From contig JAIBBZ010000002.1 in NCBI GenBank assembly GCA_019694435.1, positions 368,856-432,855 of the forward strand: a stretch of DNA of 64,000 bases. The letters run 5' to 3'. The translations under genes were made by a program, and so were the position numbers. Every line of letters begins with the position of its first letter. Position 1 is the stretch's first letter. Positions 26,413 through 35,604 of this stretch are shown here, one piece after another. The notes under the pieces were generated by a model. It was not told the origin of the DNA. It saw only the letters and a list, made by a program, of their open reading frames with translations, and searched no databases. The DNA is from Pirellulales bacterium (GTDB taxonomy: Bacteria; Planctomycetota; Planctomycetia; Pirellulales; JAEUIK01).

Positions 26413-26760
26413 CTAAACGAACAGCGAGCAGATCGTGCCCAAGGTCGAAGCGATGGCGACCAGGGTGATCACCCTGCGTTCCGACGGCCTCGCGTTGTTT
26501 CGCCAGGCGGAATCGCGCCGCAAGTACTCGACGAACGCCTGCCGCGCTTCTTCGAGCGTCATCAGGTGATGGTTGCCCGCATGGCCGTCGCGGTATTCGA
26601 CCAGGAAAGGGCCGTCCAGTTCGCCGGCCGCTTGGATGTACTCGTCTTCATTGGCCGACAACACGACCAGGTTGCCGCGCAGGGGCGCGTCGTTGAACAC
26701 TTGCTGGATATCCGTTGCGTTGACGCCGTCGATCGTCGTGTGGGGAGTTGAAAGTCGCAT
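26413..26760 (-). CDS. small hypothetical protein with C-terminal hydrophobic anchor
   Basis: The 115-residue frame starts at ATG 26760. The N-terminal 90 residues are soluble and acidic (DIQQVFNDAPLRGN, LVVLSANEDEYIQAAGELDG, FLVEYRDGHAGNHHLMTLEE, ARQAFVEYLRRD). The last 20 residues (VITLVAIASTLGTICSLFV) form one hydrophobic segment, so it may be tail-anchored. No family is recognised. Third-position GC bias fits a real gene. Upstream, an AT-rich region carries a repeated decamer. Confidence 0.6.
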   Translation of the reverse strand: MRLSTPHTTIDGVNATDIQQVFNDAPLRGNLVVLSANEDEYIQAAGELDGPFLVEYRDGHAGNHHLMTLEEARQAFVEYLRRDSAWRNNARPSERRVITLVAIASTLGTICSLFV

Positions 26761-26851
26761 GGCGGGGCTCTTGGGGGTTCTTGTCGTTTCCGGTGCGGGG
26801 ATTCTTTGGGTCCCGTGCCATGTACTAAGTCAACTCTCGTGCCAGCCGTGC

Positions 26852-26878
26852 CTTTATTTGACGCAAGTCTTTATTTGA
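26852..26878. repeat. direct repeat CTTTATTTGA with 17-base period
   Basis: CTTTATTTGA occurs at 26852-26861 and 26869-26878. On the minus strand this reads TCAAATAAAG twice. It lies in the AT-rich 220-base gap upstream of the 26760 start and downstream of the 1288-residue gene, and stands out against the GC-rich surroundings. A regulator site or promoter element is possible. Confidence 0.35.
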
Positions 26879-26980
26879 GAGTCTGTTACGAATTTCTTTA
26901 TGGCGCAGGCGTCGCCCAGGGCTCTCGCGCATATGTCATCGAAACGACAGCGCTGTAGAGTCAATTTGATGAGAGTCGGC

Positions 26981-29900
26981 CTAGAACCGCAGCGGACGCG
27001 GCAGCAAGTTATAGATCCGCTCGCGCCAGGTTGGTGCGGCCGGCGGTGACGGCCGGCTGGCCTCGCGCGGTAGGGGCGCCGGCTCGGCCGCTTGAACCGT
27101 CTCGGGATGGTTCAGCGACACGCGGCTTTGCAGCAGCCGCGGCCAGTACCCCTCGACCAGGCGGAGGCAGTCGCTGTACTGCTCGGCCTCGAGTCGGAGC
27201 TGTGCCGTGGTGATCAGTTTCGACAGCTCGACCCGTTCGGCGTCGGTCAGCCACAAGTCGTACAGTTCGACCTTGTCGATCGACACGGCGCCCGGCCCTA
27301 AGAGATCGAACCGCAACCGCAGGTCGGACAGCCCGACCAACGGCAGGTCGTTGATCTGGAACAAGAACTGGGCCCAGGTCGTGCCCAGTTTCGAGACCTG
27401 CGTTCCGGCACCGAGAGGTGCATAACGGTAGTAGTCGCGGCTGTTGAGCTGGCCTTCGAGCGCCAACCGCAAGGGCGGCTGCCGCGAGGCGTCGTCGACG
27501 CGCAGCCACACCGACACGCTCAACCGACCCGTCTCGGGCGCCGGCAAGACGTCGCTGATCAGCCGCCCGGCAGGACCGGTGCTCGACAAGCGGAGCGAAC
27601 GGCCGCCCGCATAGGGCACGTTGTCGTCCTGCTCGGCGGCCAGCGCGGTCGCCGGTACGAGTTGCCAGCCTGCCAGTGCGCCCGCTTCGCCGGCCACCTC
27701 AAAATCGCTGTTGATCAACACGTCCCAGGGCGCCTGCAGTCCGACGGCCGCCGCCCGATCGCCCAGATCGCGGATTCGGGCTTCGAGCGTCGGGCGAACG
27801 TTGTCGGGCAGCGTGACGCGCGCGACGTTGAACGTCACATTGGGCGCCGCGAACTCGGCGCCGGCCAGATCAAACGGCTCTAACTCGAGCGACAGGCCGG
27901 CCGTCTCGCCGGTGCGCTGTAGCGCGGGCCATGCGCGTTGCGGATCGAGCGATGCGACGATGCAGCCAGGCGGAGCAACAACGGCCAGATCGACTCGCGC
28001 TTTCCACGGCGAATCGTTCACCAGGTAGACCAGCGTCCGTTGACCGTCGACCAGGCGTCGCACCGTTACCGGCTGGCGCGCCGACTCGACCGGTTCGAAC
28101 CGTTGCGCCGGCAGACGGCGGTAGACCTGGGCCAATCCGGCGATCGCTGCTTCCTGACCCAGAGGGGCGAGCCAGCCGCCATCGCAGATCGTCTGGACAT
28201 CGCCCCGGGCCAAGGCGTGCGTGAATCGCTGCCGATTGTACGCCTCGGACGGCGACAACTGCGATACAAGCCAGGTCATCGAACCTTTGAACGGCGCGCG
28301 AGTGTCGAAGTCGGTCAACCGCAGCCGCTGCGGCTCGTGATAGAACAGCCGCGCGTTCGTGTCGGTCGCAGCGCACAACTGATCGAGCGGCCCCGACTGT
28401 GCCAGGTCGTAATCCACGGCCCGTGTGGCCGGGGCATCGCTCGGCGTCAATCGATCGCTGCGCACCAGCACCAGCCCCGGCACCTGGCGCAGCAGCTCGG
28501 CGTCGATTCCCAGTCCAGACAACAGGTCTTCGGCCGCGACGCGACGCGGCAGCGACGGTTGCAACTGCCTGCGCACCTCGGGCCCGTCGAACGTCCGCGG
28601 CGTGAGCAGGTACAAGCGTGCCGTCGGGCGAACGGCCCGCAATTCGTCGGCCAGTCGGCGATAGAACGTGGTGACCTGCTCGGCGCGCCAGGTGATCCAT
28701 GCGTCGGCGTGCGTACGAACGAACTCGGCACGATCGCCGAACCGCTGCGGACCCTGTCCCGGCACGCTCAGGCCCGTGGCCCGGGAGAAGCGTTCCATCG
28801 TGGCGTCGTCGAGGCACCAGTCGGTGCCGGGCAGCAGGGCATAGCCGTCGGCCGAGAGGTCGATCGCCAGGCCGGTCATGGCCGGGTGGACCGTACCGCG
28901 GGCGATCACCTCGCGGCAGGCTGCCAGGATCGCGTTTTGGACCTCGGGATGCAGCAGGTTGTAGTACGGCGCCTGACCGCGCTGCGGGGGATAGATGGCC
29001 GTCCAAGCGCGACCGTCGCGGCCGATCGGCTCGACGCCCGTGCGCGCCGAGTCTCCTGGGCGGCGCAGCGCTTCGAGCGTCGGCAGCGGCGAGGTGAAGT
29101 GCAGCGTGGGCACCAGCTGCAGGCCCTCGCGGTCGAACAGTCGCAGCAGCAGTTCCAGCACGTCCTTGCGGTGCGGATCGCGGGCATCGTCGAACAGCAC
29201 GCCATTGTCATAGCGTGGCGTAGGCTCGACGACCGTGCTGGGATAGATCGTGCTGCCGTCGGCCAGCACACCGAGCCACACGGCGTTGTGACCGCCGGCA
29301 TGCAGATAGTCGATCAGGTGGCGACCGCCGTCGTAGAAGGTGCGCCAATCCATCAGGCTGCGGCCCGAGGCGCGATCGAGCGTTTCTGCCGCGCCAAAGT
29401 TCTTGGCCCACAGCGGCCGGTCGAGATCCAGGGCCAGCACCCTTCCGCCGGTGGTGCTGCCCGGCGGCTCGCGGCGCGGCAGCCAGCGCGGCCCGGCCAG
29501 CACGCGGATCTTGCCGTACACGGCACGCCCGCCTTCGCGGCGATTGGTCAACAGCACCATCGGCGTCTTGGTGCGCGGCCAGAACACGACCCGATGCGTG
29601 GCCAGGTGCGGTTCGCTCTCCACGGCGTCATCCGCGACAAAGAAGCCCGAATCGACTCCGATCGGCGACACGGCCCCGGCAGCGTTGGATTCGATCAAGC
29701 TGACGCCGGTCGTCTGCGGCACGTCGCTCGGATACTCGATTTCCAGCACGTGTGGCAGGCCGGGCCGCTCGATCGACAGCGTATACGCCTCCCAACTCGC
29801 GTCGGGCTCGCGGCCGTGCGGACCCAGCTGGACGAACGTACCCAGCGAATGTTCCCAGGGGCTTACGGAACCGCTCCCCAACGGGCCGGGCCGTTGACCG

Positions 29901-30847
29901 GGCAACAGCGGCAGCGCCGTAAGACGCTCCCACCAGCGATTCACGGCGGGGTTGAGCTCGAACACCGTGCGCCACGGCGTGTTGTCGTTGGGCTGCTCAG
30001 GCGGGCGGCTATCGACCACAACCAACTGGGCAACCCGCTCGACGACCGGCGGCCGCAACGTCAATCGCGAGCGCAGCCCCAGGCCCCGAGCCTCGACGTG
30101 CAGCTCATACACGCCTTCGTCGGCCGGCAGCGGCACCGCAATCGACAAAGGCGCAAATTGCTGCGCCGCGTCGAGCTGGCTGTCTTCTTCATGTTCCCAG
30201 AGTGCAGTCGTCGCTCCCGCCGGCGACAACCTCAGGGCCAGGCGCACCTTGTTGCCAAACGCCGCAGGCAGCGCGTGCGGCCGTACGGTCACATTCCAGG
30301 TCTCGCTCGGCGCGAAGACCAGGGCATCGCTGGTCGTGTCCAGGCGGAGCATGTCACCCGGCGTGCGGCGGATGGCAAGCGAGCCCCCCTGATCGTCGAG
30401 CGGCAGCACCTGCTGGCCGGCCAACACGTCGCTAAGCCGGACGCGCAGGGGCTGAGCGAGCGGATCGATCGACCCGGTGCGCAATTGCAGGAGCAACTCG
30501 GCGTCGTAGGGTGCCTGCAGCGCCAGATCGACACCATCGGCCGCACGCGGCGAGAGCGAGGCAATCTGCAAGCGGCCGTCGGCCACCCAGATCGAGCCGG
30601 GTGCGTCGACTTCGGTACCCAACAGCGTCGCTTCGAGCACTTCGCCGGTCGACAATCCGATCGAACCCTGCCAGGCCTGCGCGATCGGGCTGTTCCACTG
30701 AACGCGTACCCTTAGCGCCGAAGCGTCTTGGGCGAGCGCAGCAGTCTGCGCAATGGCAAAGAGCACGGCTAGCGCGCCAAGCCAACTCGGCCATGCGCGC
30801 AAGCCGCTTCCGCGGCGCGATGGTAGCAGCCAGATGAGTCCGTTCAT
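26981..30847 (-). CDS. 1288-residue exported protein with glycosyl-hydrolase-like barrel and jelly-roll domains
   Basis: The product starts at ATG 30847 with a long signal sequence (about 1-39, ending ALAQ). The first 350 residues look like beta-rich domains (repeated LRVRVQW, VTVRPHALP). The middle (about 480-880) resembles the TIM barrel of family-10-like glycosylhydrolases: HLIDYLHAGGHNAVWLGVLA, FDREGLQLVPTLHFTSPLP, HPAMTGLAIDLSADGYALL and WRAEQVTTFYRRLADELRAV. The C-terminal 250 residues include a carbohydrate-binding-like jelly roll (LINSDFEVAGEAGALAGWQL, SVWLRVDDASRQPPLRLALE). A glycan-degrading or glycan-binding role outside the cytoplasm is inferred. Catalytic acids cannot be assigned by eye. 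No close family name is known to me. Confidence 0.72.
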   Translation of the reverse strand: MNGLIWLLPSRRGSGLRAWPSWLGALAVLFAIAQTAALAQDASALRVRVQWNSPIAQAWQGSIGLSTGEVLEATLLGTEVDAPGSIWVADGRLQIASLSPRAADGVDLALQAPYDAELLLQLRTGSIDPLAQPLRVRLSDVLAGQQVLPLDDQGGSLAIRRTPGDMLRLDTTSDALVFAPSETWNVTVRPHALPAAFGNKVRLALRLSPAGATTALWEHEEDSQLDAAQQFAPLSIAVPLPADEGVYELHVEARGLGLRSRLTLRPPVVERVAQLVVVDSRPPEQPNDNTPWRTVFELNPAVNRWWERLTALPLLPGQRPGPLGSGSVSPWEHSLGTFVQLGPHGREPDASWEAYTLSIERPGLPHVLEIEYPSDVPQTTGVSLIESNAAGAVSPIGVDSGFFVADDAVESEPHLATHRVVFWPRTKTPMVLLTNRREGGRAVYGKIRVLAGPRWLPRREPPGSTTGGRVLALDLDRPLWAKNFGAAETLDRASGRSLMDWRTFYDGGRHLIDYLHAGGHNAVWLGVLADGSTIYPSTVVEPTPRYDNGVLFDDARDPHRKDVLELLLRLFDREGLQLVPTLHFTSPLPTLEALRRPGDSARTGVEPIGRDGRAWTAIYPPQRGQAPYYNLLHPEVQNAILAACREVIARGTVHPAMTGLAIDLSADGYALLPGTDWCLDDATMERFSRATGLSVPGQGPQRFGDRAEFVRTHADAWITWRAEQVTTFYRRLADELRAVRPTARLYLLTPRTFDGPEVRRQLQPSLPRRVAAEDLLSGLGIDAELLRQVPGLVLVRSDRLTPSDAPATRAVDYDLAQSGPLDQLCAATDTNARLFYHEPQRLRLTDFDTRAPFKGSMTWLVSQLSPSEAYNRQRFTHALARGDVQTICDGGWLAPLGQEAAIAGLAQVYRRLPAQRFEPVESARQPVTVRRLVDGQRTLVYLVNDSPWKARVDLAVVAPPGCIVASLDPQRAWPALQRTGETAGLSLELEPFDLAGAEFAAPNVTFNVARVTLPDNVRPTLEARIRDLGDRAAAVGLQAPWDVLINSDFEVAGEAGALAGWQLVPATALAAEQDDNVPYAGGRSLRLSSTGPAGRLISDVLPAPETGRLSVSVWLRVDDASRQPPLRLALEGQLNSRDYYRYAPLGAGTQVSKLGTTWAQFLFQINDLPLVGLSDLRLRFDLLGPGAVSIDKVELYDLWLTDAERVELSKLITTAQLRLEAEQYSDCLRLVEGYWPRLLQSRVSLNHPETVQAAEPAPLPREASRPSPPAAPTWRERIYNLLPRPLRF

Positions 30848-31017
30848 CGGCGAACGCTTGCCGGGAGTTTCCGGCGTCGCGAGGAACTGCCAAAGGGTCG
30901 CGAAGTATAGCTTTAGGGCTAATCGCGACCTAGGTCGCCCGTCGTGCGTGCAGGCGTCGCAGACTTGCTCGACGCGTCCAGGGGCTGCCTGTCCGACGAA
31001 TTTTGCGCAGTTTCGCG

Positions 31018-32259
31018 CTAGCAGCCCGCTGGTAGCGGTGGCAGCAGGGCGAGTTGCCCCTGCCGGGCCGCCACGAGCCAGGCGTCGAGCGCAGCTTCGA
31101 GTTCTTCGGCCACGCTGTCCGCACGCGAGCTGATTTCGTTTTGTTCCCAGCGGTCATCGGGTTTGACGAACAGTTCGCGGCTCGAACGCCCTGGCCGTCG
31201 CAGCTCGCGGAGATGCCAGGCGGCCGTGCGCAGGGCGAACTCGGACCGGTCCTCGCCATCGGGCCGGCGGCACACCGTGACCGCGCGATCGCGCACCGCG
31301 GAGACCTCACCGCGCAGCAGCGGCACCAGGTTGTGGCCCGTCGCGCCGGGAAAGTCGTCGCTTACTCCTAGTAGCGCCGCCAGGGTCGGCGCGAGATCGT
31401 CGGGCTGCACGATGGCCTCTGAACGCGACTGGGCCAGGTCCTCGCCCGGCACCTGCCAGATCCACGGCACATGGATCAATTCTTCGTGCCCCATCGGGGG
31501 ACGCGCGCCTACGCGTCCGTGTTCTCCCAAGAGAAAGCCGCGCGTCGACAAGAACAATACGGCCGTGTCGTCGGCCAGGCCCGACTCGTCGAGCAACCCG
31601 GTGAACGCCGCGAGGCAATCGTCGAGCCAGGTGACCTGGCCGGCATAGGCCCAGCGGTGCCCTTGGAGCAGGTCGGGATCGTAGTCGGCCGCGAGCTTCA
31701 ATCGCGGCACCTCCCGGGCATCGCTGGGCAACGGGTCGTCGATCTCGGCATATTGCCGGCGCCGTGACAGCGGCGCATCCCAGGGCGCCCCCAGCCCGCG
31801 GCTATGAACCCACATGCAGAAAGGCGGGCGGGCATCGGTCAAACGACGTCCGGCCTGGATAAAGACGCGTTCGAGCGACGTTCGCTTGCGCCCGGTCGAA
31901 GCGACCGTCGGCGACCGCGCTAACCAGCGTTCGGTGAAGCCCCCTGCCAGACGATGCCGTGCGACGTGTTCGTCGTCGGTCACCAAGAGCGTGTGGTATC
32001 CCGCGGCCGTCAGTCGGGCCGGCAGTGCCGCGTCGCCCCGCCGCTGGTGCGGTGCGAGGCCCGCATGGGCCGCAGCATGGACCCCGCGCCAATAGGTCGT
32101 GTAGAGCGATCCCAGCCGGGGCGAATCGACCAGCACCTGGTCGAACACAAGCCCTGCTGCGGCGAAACCGTCGATCCCCGGCGTGCCAATCCAGGAGTTG
32201 CCATAGCAGCCCAGGTAGCCGATGTGCAGGCGGTCGACGGCGATCACCAACAGATTCAT
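31018..32259 (-). CDS. sulfatase-fold protein lacking the catalytic motif (pseudo-sulfatase)
   Basis: The product has 413 residues from ATG 32259, immediately upstream of the fold's first strand; the longer open frame to 33099 is not credible. The alkaline-phosphatase/sulfatase fold is clear (MNLLVIAVDRLHIGYLGCYG, HVPWIWQVPG, IVQPDDLAPTLAALLGV). However, the formylglycine motif CxPxR is replaced by DSPRLGSL (D45 at the cysteine position), the first metal pair DD is DR (D9, R10), and the second metal site DHG is TRG in VLFLSTRGFLLGEHG. No signal peptide is present, unlike the other sulfatases here. A non-catalytic or altered function is inferred. Confidence 0.75.
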   Translation of the reverse strand: MNLLVIAVDRLHIGYLGCYGNSWIGTPGIDGFAAAGLVFDQVLVDSPRLGSLYTTYWRGVHAAAHAGLAPHQRRGDAALPARLTAAGYHTLLVTDDEHVARHRLAGGFTERWLARSPTVASTGRKRTSLERVFIQAGRRLTDARPPFCMWVHSRGLGAPWDAPLSRRRQYAEIDDPLPSDAREVPRLKLAADYDPDLLQGHRWAYAGQVTWLDDCLAAFTGLLDESGLADDTAVLFLSTRGFLLGEHGRVGARPPMGHEELIHVPWIWQVPGEDLAQSRSEAIVQPDDLAPTLAALLGVSDDFPGATGHNLVPLLRGEVSAVRDRAVTVCRRPDGEDRSEFALRTAAWHLRELRRPGRSSRELFVKPDDRWEQNEISSRADSVAEELEAALDAWLVAARQGQLALLPPLPAGC

Positions 32260-32947
32260 GACGATGCCAGCCGGCCTGCAATTCGGACGCACTCTGCGTC
32301 GTGGGATTCTAGCCGCCCCGCTGCCTGGGTCGTAAGGGCGCGGTACTCCTAGGCGCTGATCGACGCCTGTGGCGATTCGGCAACGATGCTGCTTTTTCGC
32401 CCCGTGAAATGGTCGGCACACGGCGAAAACCCGCGAAAAATTCGCCGCTTTCTTTTGGGTGTGAGCCGTGGCCTGCGATTTGCCCCCGAGGTGTCGACCG
32501 GCCTCACTCCTTCGAGAAATGCATCGTGTCTTGTGTGATCGGCACCAATCACGCCTGTCCGCGAACGCTGTGGATTGCGCCGCACGCCAGCGCGATTCTG
32601 GCCAAGATCGCCCGCACTCCCCGGGCACGGCTGGCGATCGTCTACGAGCTTTGCCTGCCGCCGGCCGCATCGTCGAATCGAGACCTTTGTTCGTACCGAT
32701 CCATGCATCCAGAGCTTGCGCAACACGTCCCCGGCGGGCGGAGTGACGTGGGTATGGATTGTCGCGGTTTGGCGCGGCAGAATGGCCGCGGGTTGGGGGC
32801 CCTGATTTACTCTGAGCGACTGCTCGCGGGAGGTACAGTTGGAGCGTGGCTCGATCTGGGCCCACGCGCCTTACCGCACCGGCTCGGCGAGCCCTTGTGT
32901 CCGCGCTTGGGTGGTGAAATCGACATTCTCGCATAGGGCCGTGCGAC
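32260..32947. other. 688-base gap without a clear gene
   Basis: The gap separates the divergent pseudo-sulfatase and acyltransferase genes. A 175-codon frame (32409-32936, plus) has coding-like third positions only in its middle part (about 32560-32660) and no ribosome-binding site, so it is not called; it could be a decayed remnant. An inverted repeat with a T-rich tail is listed separately. Confidence 0.4.
32421..32459 (+). terminator. orphan terminator-like hairpin
   Basis: CGGCGAA (32421-32427) pairs with TTCGCCG (32441-32447), followed on the plus strand by CTTTCTTTT. No plus-strand gene lies upstream for 6 kb, so it might end a small RNA starting in 32260-32420, or be accidental. Confidence 0.3.
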
Positions 32948-34147
32948 ATGACGGCAATCGTCGAGTCTGAACGCGAACGGCTGTCGGCGTCCAGGTGTCT
33001 CGCGCGGCCCGTGTTTCGCTTGCGGCGCCTCACCTCGATCGGCCAGCTGCGCGCGGTGGCTGCGGCTTGGGACGATTTGTGGCATCGCAGTACGGCCACG
33101 ACCCCCAGCGCCCGCGCCGATGCAATTGCCGTCTGGCTCGAGACCTTCGCGCCGACGGCTCGCCTCGCGTTCTGCGTGGCCGAAGATACGGATGGCCGGC
33201 TGCTGGCGGCCTTGCCGCTGGTGCACCACAGCCACCGTGGATTGCCGTCGCTCGAGCTGCCGGGAAACTCCTGGTGTCCGGCCGGCGAGTTGCTCGTCGA
33301 TCCGCACGTCGAGCCGGACTACCTGCTACCTGCGCTCTGGCAGGCGGCCGCGCGCTGGCCCGCGGCCTGGGTCAAGTTTTCGCACATCGATCTCCATTCG
33401 CCGCACTGGCGTCTGTGGCTGGCCGCGCTCGAATCGGCCGGTGGCCTGGAATACCGGTCCGACTTCGGCGAAGTCGGGCTGATCGACGTCGAGCACAACG
33501 CGGAGGCGTACGAAGCCAGTCGCTCGAAGAACCTGCGCAAGCAAATGCGGCAGATCGTCCGCCGGCTGGAGCGCGACGGCGGCGTGGCGCTGGAAGTTTA
33601 CGATCGGCTCGCGGTCGATGAGGTCGAACCGCTGCTGCGCCGTGGGTTCGCCATCGAAGACCGCAGTTGGAAGGGGCAAGCCGGCTCGTCGGTGCTGCGG
33701 TCGCCGGGGGTGTTCGAGTTTTTCCTGCGCCAGGCCCAGGGCCTGGCGGCATCGGGCAACTTGCATCTCGTGTTTCTCGTGCACCGCGATCAGACACTGG
33801 CCTTCGAGTACGGTTGGAGCGCCAAGGGGACTTATTTCTCACCGAAGGTCGGCTACGACCCGGCGTTTGCCGAGTATTGTCCTGGGCAGTTGCTGCGGTG
33901 GCTGTTGATGGAGCGCTTTCAGGCCGACCCGACTCGGCGGTCGTGGGATTTTTCCGGGCCTTTGGCGCCGGCCACGCGCCGCTGGATCACGCGCAGCTAT
34001 CCGACGGCGACCGTACGCGTGGTACCAGGGGGCCTGCGTGCCCTGGCCGCACGGCCGCTGCTGGCCGCCTATGCAAAACTCCGCAGCGCTCGTGCGGCCG
34101 GCGCCCCGGTCGACGCCGCGCATCTCGCTGAGCCCGAGTCGGATTGA
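32948..34147 (+). CDS. CelD/BcsL-type (FemAB-like GNAT) acyltransferase
   Basis: This 399-residue protein with the double-GNAT fold of the Acetyltransf_6 (CelD/BcsL) group starts at ATG 32948. Conserved elements are LPLVHHSHRGLPSLELPGNSW in the N-lobe, SRSKNLRKQMRQIVRRLERDGG at the domain junction, and LHLVFLVHRDQTLAFEYGW and DPAFAEYCPGQLLRWLLMERF in the C-lobe. These proteins are common in exopolysaccharide loci and probably transfer acyl or aminoacyl groups to polysaccharide precursors. It is the first gene of the locus on this side and convergent with the SGNH gene at 34165. Confidence 0.8.
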   Translation: MTAIVESERERLSASRCLARPVFRLRRLTSIGQLRAVAAAWDDLWHRSTATTPSARADAIAVWLETFAPTARLAFCVAEDTDGRLLAALPLVHHSHRGLPSLELPGNSWCPAGELLVDPHVEPDYLLPALWQAAARWPAAWVKFSHIDLHSPHWRLWLAALESAGGLEYRSDFGEVGLIDVEHNAEAYEASRSKNLRKQMRQIVRRLERDGGVALEVYDRLAVDEVEPLLRRGFAIEDRSWKGQAGSSVLRSPGVFEFFLRQAQGLAASGNLHLVFLVHRDQTLAFEYGWSAKGTYFSPKVGYDPAFAEYCPGQLLRWLLMERFQADPTRRSWDFSGPLAPATRRWITRSYPTATVRVVPGGLRALAARPLLAAYAKLRSARAAGAPVDAAHLAEPESD

Positions 34148-34164
34148 ACCGGCCGAAGGGGCGT

Positions 34165-35604
34165 CTACTTTGCCGGGGCGGCAGGCTCGATCAGCGTCTC
34201 GGCCACGCGCCGCGCCACGAGTGCGTTCGCCTGGGGTCCGTAGTGCCCGGCCGGTCGAAACATCGCTTCGGCCGGCAGCTCGTTGGCCAAATCGAGGAGC
34301 GCCGCTTCGGTGCGCACCAACGTCACGTCGCGGCCGATCGCCGCGAGCAGATCGGCATACGGTAGCGCGCCTTGCTCGCGCATCGCGGCCAGGTGATCGC
34401 TGTTCGGCAAATGGACGACGACGAACCGGGAGCCCGCCGCGCGGACCTCGCGATCGAAAGCGCGGATGATTTCGAGCGCCAGCGCGATCCGCGGCCGCGC
34501 CAGCGCGAACCGCGCAGGCTCCAGGCCGGTTTCGCGCGTGGCGAGTTCGACCACGACCTGCAACAGCAGGCTGCGCTGCCAGAGATGGGGCGCATAGTCG
34601 CCGGGCCGGTAATACTCCTCGTAGCGCACCAGCTCCCAGCGGTCGAGACTTCGGAGCGTCTCGACGAGTTTCTCCGGTGGCAGGCAAGGGCGATTCAGCA
34701 GTTGCAGGCCCGTCGGCGTCAGAATGAAGCGCGGTTTCGACAGCGGATTGCCGCTGTTGATCTGGTAGAGCCGGCGAATCAGGTTGGCGTTGCGGTCGAT
34801 ATTCTCGGGCTGAAATCCGAACACGACGATCTGCGGCAGCAACGGCCGGCCTTGTTTTTGCCAACGCAGCAGCGCCTGGTCCATGCCGTAACCGCCGACG
34901 CCGAAATTGAGCACCTCGGACGGATGCCCCCCGGCGGTTAGATCCTGCTCGAGCTTCGCTCCCCACGAATCGGCGAACTCGACCTCCGCGCCTTGCGTGA
35001 AGGAATCGCCAAACAGGGCGACGCGCCAGTTGCCCGGCGGCGGCTGCGGATCGAACTCGTGGTCCGGCGAAGCCACGCGAATCGCCGCGGCGTTATAGGC
35101 ATACCACTGCGAGGCCTGGCGCGGACGCGGTGCCCAGCCGAGATCAGGATCGTAAATCGTCGTGCTCGCGCTGCTTTCCAGATAACGGTCGATTTCCTGC
35201 TGCGTCGATGCCAGCGGCAGATGTAAGGGTTTCAGCACGATCGTGCGAAACTTGCGATTGCCGTCGACGTCGCGCCACGACAGCATCCGCACGGCCGACT
35301 CGCCAACGACGAGCAGTGAAATTGCCAGCGACGCGCAGCCGAGCAGCAGTTGCCAGCGCACGCCGACCAGCCAACGGCGGCCGCGCGGCAGCGCGGCCAG
35401 CGCGAGCCCGAGGATCAACCACGCCGTGCACACCGCCAGCACGGCCCAACGCGCAACGCCGCTCGCGCCGGTCCGCGACAGTGCGGCGCTGGCGTGCCCG
35501 ATCAGTGCCGCCGGAACGGCCAGGTGCGCCAACCAGAGCGCGAGCGGCCACTTGGGCCGAAGGATCGTTGCGTCGTGAGGCGGGTGGGATTCGGTGGTGG
35601 CCAT
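34165..35604 (-). CDS. membrane-anchored SGNH/GDSL hydrolase-like protein
   Basis: The product has 479 residues from ATG 35604. Three hydrophobic segments occupy about residues 18-115, followed by an SGNH domain: block I is VALFGDSFTQGAEVEFADSW (GDSxxxG), block II LNFGVGGYGMDQALLRW, block III VVFGFQPENIDRN. At the C-terminus, MFRPAGHYGPQANALVARRVAE contains the histidine, but the partner aspartate two or three residues earlier appears to be replaced (PAGH in place of DxxH). O-acetylation or deacetylation of a surface polysaccharide is inferred from the locus. It is divergent from the related gene at 35900. Confidence 0.8.
   Translation of the reverse strand: MATTESHPPHDATILRPKWPLALWLAHLAVPAALIGHASAALSRTGASGVARWAVLAVCTAWLILGLALAALPRGRRWLVGVRWQLLLGCASLAISLLVVGESAVRMLSWRDVDGNRKFRTIVLKPLHLPLASTQQEIDRYLESSASTTIYDPDLGWAPRPRQASQWYAYNAAAIRVASPDHEFDPQPPPGNWRVALFGDSFTQGAEVEFADSWGAKLEQDLTAGGHPSEVLNFGVGGYGMDQALLRWQKQGRPLLPQIVVFGFQPENIDRNANLIRRLYQINSGNPLSKPRFILTPTGLQLLNRPCLPPEKLVETLRSLDRWELVRYEEYYRPGDYAPHLWQRSLLLQVVVELATRETGLEPARFALARPRIALALEIIRAFDREVRAAGSRFVVVHLPNSDHLAAMREQGALPYADLLAAIGRDVTLVRTEAALLDLANELPAEAMFRPAGHYGPQANALVARRVAETLIEPAAPAK

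Noticed and set aside
27938..30715. 925-codon plus-strand frame
   Set aside because: Antisense to the 1288-residue secreted protein; rich in R, Q and A with no recognisable motif or ribosome-binding site.
32409..32936. 175-codon plus-strand frame in the gap before the first CelD-type gene
   Set aside because: Only the middle part has coding-like third positions, there is no ribosome-binding site and no recognisable family; kept only as a possible remnant.
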